From positions 1 through 56,683 of the forward strand of contig JAAZVP010000013.1 in assembly GCA_018623495.1 (NCBI GenBank): DNA of 56,683 bases, read 5' to 3'. The notes beneath the pieces were generated by a model. It saw only the letters and a program-made list of their open reading frames with translations, was not told the origin of the DNA and did no database searches. Within the stretch, counting starts at the first letter, position 1. The number at the start of each line of letters is the position of its first letter. Both the position numbers and the translations under genes were made by a program. Shown piece after piece: positions 41,309 to 49,652 of the stretch. The stretch is from Halothiobacillus sp. (lineage in GTDB: Bacteria; Pseudomonadota; Gammaproteobacteria; JAAZVP01).

Positions 41309-42176
41309 ATCCCTGCGCCAGCGGTTGCTGGTCTACCAGAGAAACGAAATCACCGAGCACCACATCTACCGGCGCCTGGCCGAGCGGGTGAAGTCGCCGG
41401 AGAACGCCGGGGTGCTGCGCGACATCGCCGACGAGGAAATGCGCCACTACGCGACCTGGCGGGCCCATACCGGCGAGGATGTCGCGCCCTGCCGCTGGCG
41501 CATCGCCTTCTACGTGCTGATCGGGGTGGTCTTCGGGGTGACCTTCGGCGTGCGACTGATGGAGCGCAACGAGGAAGATGTCCAGCGCCACTACGACGCC
41601 CTGGTGAGCGAATTGCCGGAGGACGAGGTGCGGGCGGTGATCGCCGACGAGCAGGAGCACGAGCAGGCGCTGCTCTCCATGCTCGACGAGCAGCGCCTGC
41701 GCTACATCGGTTCCATGGTGCTGGGCCTCAACGATGCCCTGGTGGAGCTCACCGGCGCGCTGGCCGGGCTGACGCTGGCGTTGCAGAACACGCACCTGAT
41801 CGCCCTCGCCGGGGCCATCACCGGCATCGCCGCGGCCATGTCCATGGCGGCCTCGGAGTATCTCTCCACCAAGTCCTCGCCCGATTCGGACAAGCACCCG
41901 GTGATCGCCGCGGTCTATACCGGCTCGGCCTACCTGGTCACGGTCCTGCTGTTGCTGTTGCCCTACCTGGTGTTCGAGGGCTACTACGCCGCGCTCGGGC
42001 TCACGCTGACCATCGCCGTGGGCATCATCGCGGTGTTCAACTTCTACATCGCGGTGGCCAGCGAGGAGTCCTTCCGCCGGCGCTTTACCGAGATGGCCGT
42101 GCTCAGCCTGAGCATCGCCGCGCTGAGCTTTCTGCTCGGCTACTTCCTGCGCACGACCTTCGGCGTGGAGGTCTGA
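41295..42176 (+). CDS. VIT1/CCC1-family membrane protein with ferritin-like N-terminal domain
   Basis: The 293-aa protein joins a rubrerythrin-type helical domain to a VIT-like membrane domain. The helical domain has diiron-type carboxylates and His in NEITEHHIYRRLAE, DEEMRHY and DEQEHEQAL. The membrane domain has IGSMVLGLNDALVELTGALAG and MSMAASEYLSTKS as VIT signatures, plus helices to the C-terminus. The family moves Fe or Mn out of the cytosol. A hydrophobic segment (FYVLIGVVFGVTFGV) splits the helical domain, which is unusual. Translation is coupled to the amidohydrolase by a 14-bp overlap. Confidence 0.85.
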   Translation: MAISESLRQRLLVYQRNEITEHHIYRRLAERVKSPENAGVLRDIADEEMRHYATWRAHTGEDVAPCRWRIAFYVLIGVVFGVTFGVRLMERNEEDVQRHYDALVSELPEDEVRAVIADEQEHEQALLSMLDEQRLRYIGSMVLGLNDALVELTGALAGLTLALQNTHLIALAGAITGIAAAMSMAASEYLSTKSSPDSDKHPVIAAVYTGSAYLVTVLLLLLPYLVFEGYYAALGLTLTIAVGIIAVFNFYIAVASEESFRRRFTEMAVLSLSIAALSFLLGYFLRTTFGVEV

Positions 42177-42308
42177 ACCTGCACACATGGCCCCCGAGTG
42201 CAATGGCCCGAACGGGTTATTGGGCGGCCATCCACAGGCGCCTAGGCTCACAGGCTGTCATGGCGGCGCTTGCTCGCGCGCCCGGATTCCAGTCGCAGGA
42301 GAGCCGAG

Positions 42309-43070
42309 ATGATTCCCAAGGCACGTCGTTTTCACACCCTGACCGCGGTCGCCGCCATCGCCCTGCTGGCGACCAGCGGCTGTGTTTCCAACCAGACCCG
42401 GATGGGCGGGGGTGGCACCGTGGCCACCGGCTCCGGCGGGGCCGCCGGCGCCCAGGACAACAGCCAGGAGCTGGTGCGCTGCGACCGGCCCATCGGCACC
42501 GCGGCACTGCTGGAGCCGCAGAACACCGGTTACGCCCAGTACGGCCTCAGCAGCCCGGTGCCGCTGGTCAAGCTGATGATGGCGCAGAGCGGCTGCTTCC
42601 AGGTGGTCAGCCGCGGGGCGACCTCCAGGGCCCTGCAGCGCGAGCGGGCACTGGCCTCCAAGGGCGAGCTGCGCGAGGGCAGCAACATGGGCGGCGGCCA
42701 GATGGTGGCGGCCGACTACATCATCGAGCCGGCCATCGTGCACAAGGACGAGGATGCCGGCGGTGCCGCCGGGATGATCGGCGGCCTGCTGCCGGGCATG
42801 GCCGGGGCCATCGCCGGTGGTCTCAAGACCAAGAACCTCGAGGCCCAGACCCTGCTGACGGTCACCAACGTCCGCAGCGGTGTCCAGGTAGCGGTGGCCG
42901 AGGGCAGCGCGAAAAAACGCGATATCGGCTTCGGCGGGGGCGGCTTCGCCGGCGTGGTCGGTGCCGCGGGCGGCGCCTACGAGGACACCGAGGTGGGCAA
43001 GATCACCGCCGCGGCCTTCATGGACGCCCACAACAAGCTGGTCACCCAGCTGCGCGCCATCAACCGCTGA
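42309..43070 (+). CDS. CsgG/HfaB-like outer-membrane lipoprotein
   Basis: The 253-aa lipoprotein has a signal ending in LLATSGC, with the Cys as lipid site. The mature part resembles CsgG-type proteins: a conserved PLVKLMMAQSGCFQVVSRG segment, AADYIIEPAIVHKD, and LLTVTNVRSGVQVAVAEGSA, with Gly-rich stretches. Curli-type secretion genes are absent, so it is better called CsgG-like than a curli exporter. A GGAGAG ribosome-binding site precedes ATG 42309. A strong terminator follows at 43093. Confidence 0.82.
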   Translation: MIPKARRFHTLTAVAAIALLATSGCVSNQTRMGGGGTVATGSGGAAGAQDNSQELVRCDRPIGTAALLEPQNTGYAQYGLSSPVPLVKLMMAQSGCFQVVSRGATSRALQRERALASKGELREGSNMGGGQMVAADYIIEPAIVHKDEDAGGAAGMIGGLLPGMAGAIAGGLKTKNLEAQTLLTVTNVRSGVQVAVAEGSAKKRDIGFGGGGFAGVVGAAGGAYEDTEVGKITAAAFMDAHNKLVTQLRAINR

Positions 43071-43092
43071 GCCGGCCGCGCAACCGCGACAG

Positions 43093-43126
43093 GGCCCCGG
43101 GCGCCGCAAGGCGCCGGGGCCTTTTT
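43093..43126 (+). terminator. Intrinsic terminator after the CsgG-like gene
   Basis: A long GC stem (GGCCCCGG-GCGCC paired with GGCGCCGGGGCC, one bulged G, GCAA tetraloop) is followed by five T at 43122-43126, 22 bp after the stop. Confidence 0.92.
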
Positions 43127-43203
43127 GCGTGCGCGATTGGTAGAACGGGGATGGATGCGGTAAAAGTCCCGGGTATTTCCCAAAGAGCGGCAAGAGAAAC
43201 GCG

Positions 43204-43653
43204 ATGCAAAAACCCGACGCCGAGACCCTCATGCAGTGGCTGGAACAGGCCGATGTCCCGTACTACCTCTGCGGCGAGTGCAGCGGGCTGCACCTGCCCG
43301 CCCTGCAGGAGCGCGAGGGCGTGCTGGAGAGCCGGCTGTTCGTGGAGGATTTCGGCCTGGCGCTGGTCACCGAACTGGACCTGCGGGCGACCGCGCTGCT
43401 GCCGGCGAGCGCCGATGTCGGCCCGTTGAACATGGAGTTCCCGCTGCTCAAGGTCTTCCCCGACGTGCTCGACGGCGAGCTGCCCCGGCTGGTGGCGGAG
43501 GGCGTGCTCCCCACCGGTGCCGGCGTGAGCCCCGAGCAGGTTCGGCACTTCCTCGCCGAAGTCATGCGCCAGACCGGCACGCTGGTGGATGTCTGCACCC
43601 AGCGCGAGTACCTCACCGGCACGGTCCCGGAGCCCGGTGCCAGCCTCCACTGA
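43204..43653 (+). CDS. YbjN domain protein
   Basis: The 149-aa acidic soluble protein matches the YbjN/type III secretion chaperone-like fold: an N-terminal helix (AETLMQWLEQADVPYYLC), central beta strands with SGLHLPALQ and ESRLFVEDFGLALVTELDL, and a C-terminal helical part (GVSPEQVRHFLAEVMRQTG). Function is unknown; E. coli YbjN affects motility and stress responses. It ends three bases before the convergent imuB stop. Confidence 0.85.
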   Translation: MQKPDAETLMQWLEQADVPYYLCGECSGLHLPALQEREGVLESRLFVEDFGLALVTELDLRATALLPASADVGPLNMEFPLLKVFPDVLDGELPRLVAEGVLPTGAGVSPEQVRHFLAEVMRQTGTLVDVCTQREYLTGTVPEPGASLH

Positions 43654-43656
43654 GGT

Positions 43657-45087
43657 TCAGGCGAACCAGCCCTGCAGGAACCACGTCCCCGAGCGCAGGT
43701 CGCGGTAGACCCAGGCCGTTGCGCCGCTCGGGGTGCGGGCGCGGAAGTAGTCGCGGGCGACATCGTCCCCGTCCCACCAGCCGCTCTCGATGCGCTCGGG
43801 GCCGGCCACCAGGGCCAGCGGTCCGTCCAGCTGCGGCCGCCCGTCGCGTTCGGCCAGCCGTCGCGGAGTTTCCAGCAACCAGGTGGGTCGCGGGGCCGGC
43901 CACTCGATGCGACGGTCGGGGGCGGCCGTGACGCTCGACCAGGCCCGCTCGGGGCGATGATCGGCGACGGCCCGCAGGGTGTCGACCGCGTCGTCGCCCA
44001 GGTGGGCACGCAGGCGCTCCACCAGCCGGGCCGTGTCGTCCTCCGCGGGGCCCTCGCGGCCGAACAGCCGGCGGTCGCGTGCCTCCAGGCGCACGAGGCG
44101 CTCGGCCTCCAGCGTCAGCCCGGTGACCGGTGCGCCGAGCGCGTGGCGCTCCAGGCGTTCGCCGAGGATGGCCTGGAGGTGCTCGGGGTCGCGGCTGGGG
44201 TGGACGAGTTCCAGCGCCACGACCGCGTCCCCGGCATCGCGGTGGTGCAGGATCAGCCGAGCCCCCTGGATGCCCGCGCCGCGGCCGCGCAGGAAGCCGC
44301 CGAGTTCCACCAGCAGCCGGCGGACGGCAAAGACCAGCGCACGGCTGTTTTCCACCTCGGCCGGCAGTTCGAGGTGGCTGCGGAAGCGTTCCGGCGGCTC
44401 GAACGGCGGGCGAGGATCGGGGCGCCGCCCCAGCAGCCGGTCGAGGTCGGCCGGCAGGGCCGGCCCCAGGCGGCGGGCCAGCTCGGCCCGGGGCAGGCGC
44501 AGGCACTCGGCCAGCGAGCGAATGCCCATGCCCTCCAGGGCCCGGCGGGTGTCGGCATCGAGTTCCAGGCGGGCCGGGGGCAGGGCGCCGAGGGTCGCCT
44601 GCAGGGTGGCGGGATCGGTGATCGCCACCTCCCCCCCGGCCCGTGCCAGCACCCAGGCCCCGCCGGGCGTGGGGGCCACGGCATGGCGGCAACGGTGGCC
44701 GAGGTCCTCCAGGCCCGCCAGCAGTCGTTCCCGCAGGGCCGCCAGGCCCCCGAAATAGCGCAGGCTGCCGGCCACTTCCAGCAGCAGTCCGCGACGGTCC
44801 TGGAGGCTGACGTGGTCGGTGAACTGGATGGCCCAGGTGGCCAGCGCCTGCAGGCGCTCGGCCTCGGCGGCCGGGTCGCGCTCGCGCAGGCACAGCCCCT
44901 CGCACAGGGAGAGGGCCGTCGAGGCCGACATGCCGGGACGGACCCCGGCCGCCGCGGCGACCGGGTTGCAGGCATGGATGCGGCGTCGGCCGGATCGCGG
45001 TTCCATCACCGCCAGCGGGGTCCGCGTCGACGGGGCGGCGAAGGCCTCCAGTGCCAGTCGGGGGCATTCGAGGGCGAGCCAGAGCAT
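43657..45087 (-). CDS. imuB: ImuB, Y-family polymerase-like mutasome protein
   Basis: The 476-aa protein has the Y-family fold but is catalytically inactive in known cases, acting as a hub that links DnaE2 to the beta clamp. It starts LWLALECPRLALEAF, where a true polymerase has the metal-binding DxD. ARARP-type and HhH segments follow (MGIRSLAECLRLPRAELARRLGP). The C-terminus ends DYFRARTPSGATAWVYRDL, then WFLQGWFA, the ImuB tail. The start lies 4 bp after the imuA stop. lexA and imuA precede it on the same strand. Confidence 0.93.
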   Translation of the reverse strand: MLWLALECPRLALEAFAAPSTRTPLAVMEPRSGRRRIHACNPVAAAAGVRPGMSASTALSLCEGLCLRERDPAAEAERLQALATWAIQFTDHVSLQDRRGLLLEVAGSLRYFGGLAALRERLLAGLEDLGHRCRHAVAPTPGGAWVLARAGGEVAITDPATLQATLGALPPARLELDADTRRALEGMGIRSLAECLRLPRAELARRLGPALPADLDRLLGRRPDPRPPFEPPERFRSHLELPAEVENSRALVFAVRRLLVELGGFLRGRGAGIQGARLILHHRDAGDAVVALELVHPSRDPEHLQAILGERLERHALGAPVTGLTLEAERLVRLEARDRRLFGREGPAEDDTARLVERLRAHLGDDAVDTLRAVADHRPERAWSSVTAAPDRRIEWPAPRPTWLLETPRRLAERDGRPQLDGPLALVAGPERIESGWWDGDDVARDYFRARTPSGATAWVYRDLRSGTWFLQGWFA

Positions 45088-45091
45088 GGTG

Positions 45092-45706
45092 TCAGCCGGC
45101 CAGGCGGATGGTCTCGCTGGTGCGGCCACCGCCGCGGGCCTTGAGGATGCGGATGGCGGGGACGGGATCGCCGCCGGCCAGGGTCAGCCGCAGGGCTGCC
45201 GGCGAGGCCTGGTCGGCCGCCGTTCGCGGGCGAAAGAGAAAGGCCAGGGCATTGCCGGTCTCGGCGGCCAGCTGCAGGCGTCTCAGGGCGGTGTTGTCGG
45301 GCTGGCGAGGCCAGCCGAGCACGGCACCGCAGGCCCCCGAGCGCAGCAGCTGTTCCAGCGCCCAGAGGGTGGCGGCGGCGTCTCCGGTGCGTACCCGCAG
45401 CAGGCGGCCGAGATCGAGGCCGGCCGCGGCCAGGCCCGGCGGGTAGGGGAGCAGGGGCGGGTCGACCCAGGCGACGAGGCGTTGGCGGCGGCCGGTATCC
45501 GCGAGGGCGGGCAGCACCAGCTGCAGCTCGCCGATGCCGGGTTCGTCGAGCAGGATCTCGGTGAGCGCCCCCAGCGGCCAGCCACGGCCGGGCAACCGGC
45601 GATCGAGTGCCCCGTGGCCGGTGGACACTGCCGGCATGCTCGCCGGCGAGGCGGTGGTGTCGCCTCGCCAGACCGCGCCGCGTTCGATCAGGGCTTGCAG
45701 GCTCAT
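45092..45706 (-). CDS. imuA: ImuA, RecA/SulA-like mutasome accessory protein
   Basis: The 204-aa protein resembles ImuA: GHGALDRRLPGRGWPLGALTEILL, where RecA-like proteins have their first strand (cited as GALDRRLPGRGWPLGALTE), then LVLPALA, VAWVDPP, CGAVLGWPRQPD and ALRRLQLAAETGNALAFLFRP. It lacks a good Walker A, as is usual for ImuA. It works with ImuB and DnaE2 in damage-induced mutagenesis. 318 bp of repeat-bearing DNA separates it from lexA upstream, and no separate SOS box was seen there, so it may be read from the lexA promoter. Confidence 0.9.
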   Translation of the reverse strand: MSLQALIERGAVWRGDTTASPASMPAVSTGHGALDRRLPGRGWPLGALTEILLDEPGIGELQLVLPALADTGRRQRLVAWVDPPLLPYPPGLAAAGLDLGRLLRVRTGDAAATLWALEQLLRSGACGAVLGWPRQPDNTALRRLQLAAETGNALAFLFRPRTAADQASPAALRLTLAGGDPVPAIRILKARGGGRTSETIRLAG

Positions 45707-46024
45707 GGGGCCTCGCTCTTCCAGGCTTGCTCGATTCTCCCCTCACCCCCGGCCCCTCTCCCGGTGGGAGAGGGGAGTGCACTCGTCCGTCGACACCTGG
45801 GCGAGCGCCGGGCCCTTCTCCCGGTGGGAGAGGGGAGCGCACTCGTCCGTCGACACCTGGGCGAGCGCCGAGCCCTTCTCCCGGTGGGAGAGGGGGCACT
45901 CGTCCGTCGACACCTGGGCGAGCGCCGGGCCGAGGGGCTTTGCCCGAGGCCGTGGGTGGCGCCGTCCGGGGCGTGGGTTCACGCCCGGTTTGCGGTTTCG
46001 GGTTCGCCGGGCTGCACGGTGGCG
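45707..46024. repeat. Tandem 60-bp REP-like repeats between lexA and imuA
   Basis: This gene-free 318-bp spacer holds three tandem copies at 45751-45810, 45811-45870 and 45871-45927, the last short by 3 bp. Copies differ at only a few positions. Each contains the palindrome CTCTCCC/CTTCTCCC-GGT-GGGAGAG, the core of a REP-like element, plus a 38-bp stretch with no symmetry. The first copy is preceded by CCTCACCCCC, which is also found in the right-end repeats. Outside the repeats (45707-45750, 45928-46024) nothing recognisable was seen. Hairpins here could modulate lexA-to-imuA read-through. Confidence 0.9.
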
Positions 46025-46648
46025 TCAATTCACCCCGGTTTCGTCAAACCCCCGCCGGATGACCCCCACGCCGAGGCCCTCGATCTCCAGGGGCTGGTGA
46101 CCCAGGTCGATCTCGATGGGCTCGAAATCGGGGTTCTCCGGCAGCAGCCAGACGTGGTCGGCCTCGCGCCGGAAGCGCTTGACCGTGACCTCGTCGTCGA
46201 TCCGCGCCACCACGATCTGGCCGTTGTGGATGTCCTGCGTGCGGTGCACGGCCAGCAGGTCGCCGTCGAGGATGCCGGCCTCGCGCATGCTCATGCCGTG
46301 GACCTGGAGCAGGTAGTCCGGCCGGGGCGAGAACATCGCCGGGTCGAGGCGGTAGCGGGCCTCGATGTATTCCTCGGCGAGGATGGGGTGGCCGGCCGCC
46401 ACCCGGCCCACCACGGGCAGCCCGGTCTCGTCGTCGGGCTCCAGCAGGCGGATGCCGCGGGAGGCCCCGGGCTGCATGGCGATGGCCCCCTTGCGCGCCA
46501 GGGCACGGAGGTGGTTCTCGGCGGCGTTGGCGGAACGGAAACCCAGCGCCCGGGCGATCTCCGCGCGGGTGGGCGGGATGCCGTTGGCATCGAGGTGTTC
46601 GCGGATCAGCTGCAGGACTTCGGTCTGGCGGGGCGTGAGCGATTCCAT
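46025..46648 (-). CDS. lexA: LexA repressor
   Basis: The 207-aa SOS repressor has a winged-helix N-terminus ([36 protein letters not shown]) and a self-cleaving C-terminal peptidase. The cleavage bond is Ala85-Gly86 (GRVAAGHPI), the nucleophile Ser120 (HGMSMREAG) and the base Lys157 (EVTVKRF), all one residue from the E. coli numbering. Two SOS-type boxes lie in its own promoter, so it is autoregulated. ATG 46648 is chosen; an in-frame ATG at 46690 lies inside the operator. imuA and imuB follow on the same strand. Confidence 0.97.
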   Translation of the reverse strand: MESLTPRQTEVLQLIREHLDANGIPPTRAEIARALGFRSANAAENHLRALARKGAIAMQPGASRGIRLLEPDDETGLPVVGRVAAGHPILAEEYIEARYRLDPAMFSPRPDYLLQVHGMSMREAGILDGDLLAVHRTQDIHNGQIVVARIDDEVTVKRFRREADHVWLLPENPDFEPIEIDLGHQPLEIEGLGVGVIRRGFDETGVN

Positions 46649-46656
46649 GTCGGGGC

Positions 46657-46707
46657 CTGTCTCTGTATACACATGTGTGATTGTATACACATTCGTGGGC
46701 GGCGCAA
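46657..46707 (-). promoter_or_regulatory. lexA promoter with two candidate SOS boxes
   Basis: On the minus strand a -35 TTGCGC (46707-46702), a 16-bp spacer and a -10 TACAAT (46685-46680) form a good sigma-70 promoter. Two 16-bp boxes overlap or follow the -10: GTGTATACAATCACAC (46690-46675) and GTGTATACAGAGACAG (46672-46657), spaced 18 bp centre to centre. Both fit TGT-N8-ACA and share GTGTATA with the dnaE2 box. The divergent phosphatase-like gene at 46804 could be affected too. Confidence 0.78.
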
Positions 46708-46803
46708 TCCCGGTCGCGATTTCGCCCGCGCCCGGCGGGTGGTAACGTTGTGCCCCACGCCCGCCACGGCGGCTTGCCCAATCGATCCCCGGAGCCGGAG
46801 GAC

Positions 46804-47295
46804 ATGAGAAAAACGCCCTATAACGTCCTGTTCCTTTGCATGCACAATGCCGCTCGCAGCATCTTCGCCGAGTCGCTGCTCGATCACTGGGGTCACGGCC
46901 ATTTCCGTGCCTTCAGCGCCGGCAGCGAACCGAACGAGACGGTCCACCCGCAGGTACTGGAGGTGGTGGGGCACGCCGAGTTGCCCACCGAGGGATTGCA
47001 CAGCAAGCACTGGAGCGTGTTCGAGCAGGACGATGCCCCGGCCATGGATTTCGTCATCACGCTCTGCGATGACGTGCGCGAGGCCTGCCCCACCTGGCCG
47101 GGGCATGCCATCACCGCCCACTGGGGCATCCGGGATCCACTCGCCGGGGAGATGGACGCGGCCGAGCGCCTGCACGAGCTGCACCGGGTCTGGCGCGAGC
47201 TTTCCAACCGGGTGAAGCTGTTCACCGAGCTGCCGCTGGACTCGCTGGAGCGCCTCAAGCTCCAGGCGCGGGTGGAGGCCCTGGCCGAGGGCTGA
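46804..47295 (+). CDS. Low-molecular-weight phosphatase-fold protein, ArsC-like
   Basis: The 163-aa protein has the LMW-PTP/thioredoxin-linked arsenate reductase P-loop with C12 in [15 protein letters not shown] (CxxNxxRS) and a later HWGIRDP segment typical of the ArsC group, including the general-acid Asp. [18 protein letters not shown] carries two more Cys (near 82 and 89), as needed for the thiol relay of arsenate reductases. No other ars genes are adjacent. It is divergent from lexA and ends 14 bp from the convergent GGDEF gene. Confidence 0.88.
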   Translation: MRKTPYNVLFLCMHNAARSIFAESLLDHWGHGHFRAFSAGSEPNETVHPQVLEVVGHAELPTEGLHSKHWSVFEQDDAPAMDFVITLCDDVREACPTWPGHAITAHWGIRDPLAGEMDAAERLHELHRVWRELSNRVKLFTELPLDSLERLKLQARVEALAEG

Positions 47296-47309
47296 CCCGG
47301 TCCGGAGCG

Positions 47310-48659
47310 CTACGGAATCTCGACGATCGTTCGATCCCGGCCGGCGGCCTTGGCCCGGTAGAGGTTGCGGTCGGCCGCGCCGAAAATCTCGAGCCCGCCC
47401 TCGGTGACGGCTGGATCGAAGACCGCACCGCCCACGCTCACCGTGATCGGCAGCTCGCCGGTACGGGTGTCGATGGGCTTTTGCGCGATGCCCCGGCGCA
47501 GGCGTTCGCCGACATCGCGGGCATGGCGGTGGGCGTCGATGAAGGCCAGCACCGCGAACTCCTCGCCACCCCAGCGATAGAGCCGGTCCTCGGCGCGTAT
47601 CAGCTGCCCCAGTCGGTGTGCCAGGCCCTCCAGGACCTCGTCGCCGATCGCGTGGCCGTGCCGGTCGTTGATCGTCTTGAAGTGGTCGATGTCGAGGATG
47701 AATAGGCCGAAGGGGAAGCCGCGCCGCCGGCTGAAGGCGATGCGGCGTTGCAGGTCGTTCTCGAAGGTGCGCCGGTTGTTCAGGCCGGTGAGCGGGTCCT
47801 GGGTGACCAGCTCGTGCATGGCACACTCGATGATCTCGCCGAGCACCTCGGTGATCTCCTCGGAGGCGCCTTCCACGTCCACCAGGTACTCGGCGATCCG
47901 CTGGGGCTGACCGTCGCGGGATTCCTCGATGGCCTGCGCCATCAGCCCGTGCAGCCGTTCGTGGGCGGCCTCGAAGCCGGGCCGAAAGGCCACGGGGATT
48001 TCCTCGATGCCGCCCTCTTGATAGAGCCATCGGCCCAGCCGGCATGCCCGCGGCGAACGGGCGTAGTTGTCGGGCAGCTCTTCTCGCCCCAGCGCCAGCG
48101 AATAGGCCGCGATCTTCCATTCCTGGTGGTCGATGTAGGCCTGGGCCGCGCTCTGCTGGCTCTGGCTGAGCAGGACCCCGCAGCCCTGTTGCATCCGCCG
48201 GATGTCGGTATTCGCCTCGTCCTCGAGGCGTTCCATCTGGTAGCCGAGGTGGTGGACCACGGCGTGGACCGCCTGGGCACTGTCGATCACCCGGCACAGG
48301 GCCCGCCCCAACGCCAGGGCCTCCCAGCGCTCGGCGTGTTCCACGAACAGTTGCCGCAGGCGGCTGAGTACCGTCAGGGCATGGCTGTTGCGCAGGTCAT
48401 GGCGACGCCAGAAGAGCGCCTGGTGGTATTGCACGGTGCTGAAGGATTCGCCGTACTCGCCGGCGATCAGCGAGGCCAGGCAGCCCTCGATGAAGGGAGA
48501 TTCCCCGAATGGCCACAGCCCGGTCTCGCGCATCCAGTCCTCGAGCGGCCCGCGGTGCTCCGCGAGGGCATCGGCGAGGGGCTGGTGGTGCGCCCGGATG
48601 AGGCGGCGGTCTTCGGCGCTGAGCCCGACCATCCGGGTGATGCGGTCGATGTGTTCCAC
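47310..48659 (-). CDS. Diguanylate cyclase with CZB zinc-sensing domain
   Basis: The 449-aa cytosolic protein has three parts. Residues 1-165 are helical and resemble a globin-coupled sensor (uncertain). Residues 175-245 are a CZB zinc-binding domain: HQEWK, CRLGRWL and HERLH supply the 3His/Cys ligands. Residues 285-449 are a GGDEF domain with RWGGEEF, so c-di-GMP synthesis is expected. An RxxD inhibitory site (RAED) lies five residues before it. The layout recalls the zinc-controlled cyclase DgcZ with an added N-terminal sensor. No membrane segments. Confidence 0.9.
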   Translation of the reverse strand: MEHIDRITRMVGLSAEDRRLIRAHHQPLADALAEHRGPLEDWMRETGLWPFGESPFIEGCLASLIAGEYGESFSTVQYHQALFWRRHDLRNSHALTVLSRLRQLFVEHAERWEALALGRALCRVIDSAQAVHAVVHHLGYQMERLEDEANTDIRRMQQGCGVLLSQSQQSAAQAYIDHQEWKIAAYSLALGREELPDNYARSPRACRLGRWLYQEGGIEEIPVAFRPGFEAAHERLHGLMAQAIEESRDGQPQRIAEYLVDVEGASEEITEVLGEIIECAMHELVTQDPLTGLNNRRTFENDLQRRIAFSRRRGFPFGLFILDIDHFKTINDRHGHAIGDEVLEGLAHRLGQLIRAEDRLYRWGGEEFAVLAFIDAHRHARDVGERLRRGIAQKPIDTRTGELPITVSVGGAVFDPAVTEGGLEIFGAADRNLYRAKAAGRDRTIVEIP

Positions 48660-48729
48660 GTGACCTCTCGTTGGCTGATCCCGTCATTCCATCGTAATTG
48701 TAACGGAAAGCGGCGTGGTCGACGGCCTT

Positions 48730-49644
48730 TCAGGTCGCCAACCGGGCGAGCAGCGGGTCGTGATCGCTGGCGCGGCGGACAAGCGGGGCGTCGGTGTTGA
48801 GGTGGTCGACGTGCAGCTCGGCGCCCGCCGCCAGGGCCGGGCTGGCCAGCACGTGGTCGAGCACCACCGGCCGGCCGCCGTGGCGGGCGGTGTAGCGCTG
48901 GCGCTTGGGCAGGGCGTCGTGGAGGTTGACCAGTTCCTCGCCGCGGACGATGGCCAGGGTCTTGGTGCCCGGGGTGTCGTTGAAGTCGCCGAGTACCAGC
49001 AGGCGGGCCTCGGCCCCGCGCTCGGCCAGCAGCCGGTCGACGAAGCCGCGGATGCGGCGGGCCTGGGCGTGGCGCTGCTTGCGGGCCGCCTCGCTGGCCC
49101 GGCGCGACTCGGCCTGCATGGACTTGAGGTGGACGTTGAGCACGACGAGCGGCTCCCCGGCGAGGTCGAATTCCGCGGCCAGTACCGGCCGGGCGGGGCG
49201 CCAGCCCGCCTCGGCGTCCCCGGCGAAGGCGGGATCGCGAGGGGCGAGCAGGCCCGGGTTCGGGCACAGGCGGCCTCGTTCCAGGGCCACCGGGGCGGTG
49301 ATCTCGGCATGCCCGGTCAGCGACAGCCGGCGGGGATCGTAGAGCAGCCCCGAGCGGATATTGAAGCCGGGCACGCCGCCGGTGGAATCCGCCTCCGGCG
49401 GGACTTCCAGCCAGGCGTAGGCGGGCCCGCCCCGGGCCGTGATCGCCTCCGCCAGGGCCGCGTAGACGGCATCCGCCGGCACGCGCCCGTCCCCGCCGGC
49501 CGGGCCGGGGGCCTTGATCTCCTGCAGGGCGACCAGCGCGGGGCCCCCGAGGCGTTCGGCGAGGTGTTCGGCGATGCGCTCGATGCGCCCGGGGCGGGCA
49601 TCGAGGCCGAGGTTGCAGAGGTTGTAGCTGGCCACGGCGAGCAT
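48730..49644 (-). CDS. Endonuclease/exonuclease/phosphatase family protein
   Basis: The 304-aa protein has the EEP fold: ASYNLCNLGLDARPGR at the start, VALQEIKAPG with the metal-binding Glu, VVLNVHLKS, LLVLGDFNDTPGTK and the closing RASDHDPLLARL. There is no signal peptide, so it acts in the cytoplasm. Substrates in this family range from DNA to phospholipids and cannot be told apart here. It lies 8 bp after the R3H ATPase gene on the same strand, so the two are probably co-transcribed. Confidence 0.88.
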   Translation of the reverse strand: MLAVASYNLCNLGLDARPGRIERIAEHLAERLGGPALVALQEIKAPGPAGGDGRVPADAVYAALAEAITARGGPAYAWLEVPPEADSTGGVPGFNIRSGLLYDPRRLSLTGHAEITAPVALERGRLCPNPGLLAPRDPAFAGDAEAGWRPARPVLAAEFDLAGEPLVVLNVHLKSMQAESRRASEAARKQRHAQARRIRGFVDRLLAERGAEARLLVLGDFNDTPGTKTLAIVRGEELVNLHDALPKRQRYTARHGGRPVVLDHVLASPALAAGAELHVDHLNTDAPLVRRASDHDPLLARLAT

Positions 49645-49652
49645 GGCCGGCC

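Noticed and set aside
45751-45927. Tandem repeats considered as a second CRISPR array
   Set aside because: The whole 60-bp unit repeats, with no unique spacers between copies, and each unit holds a REP-type palindrome.
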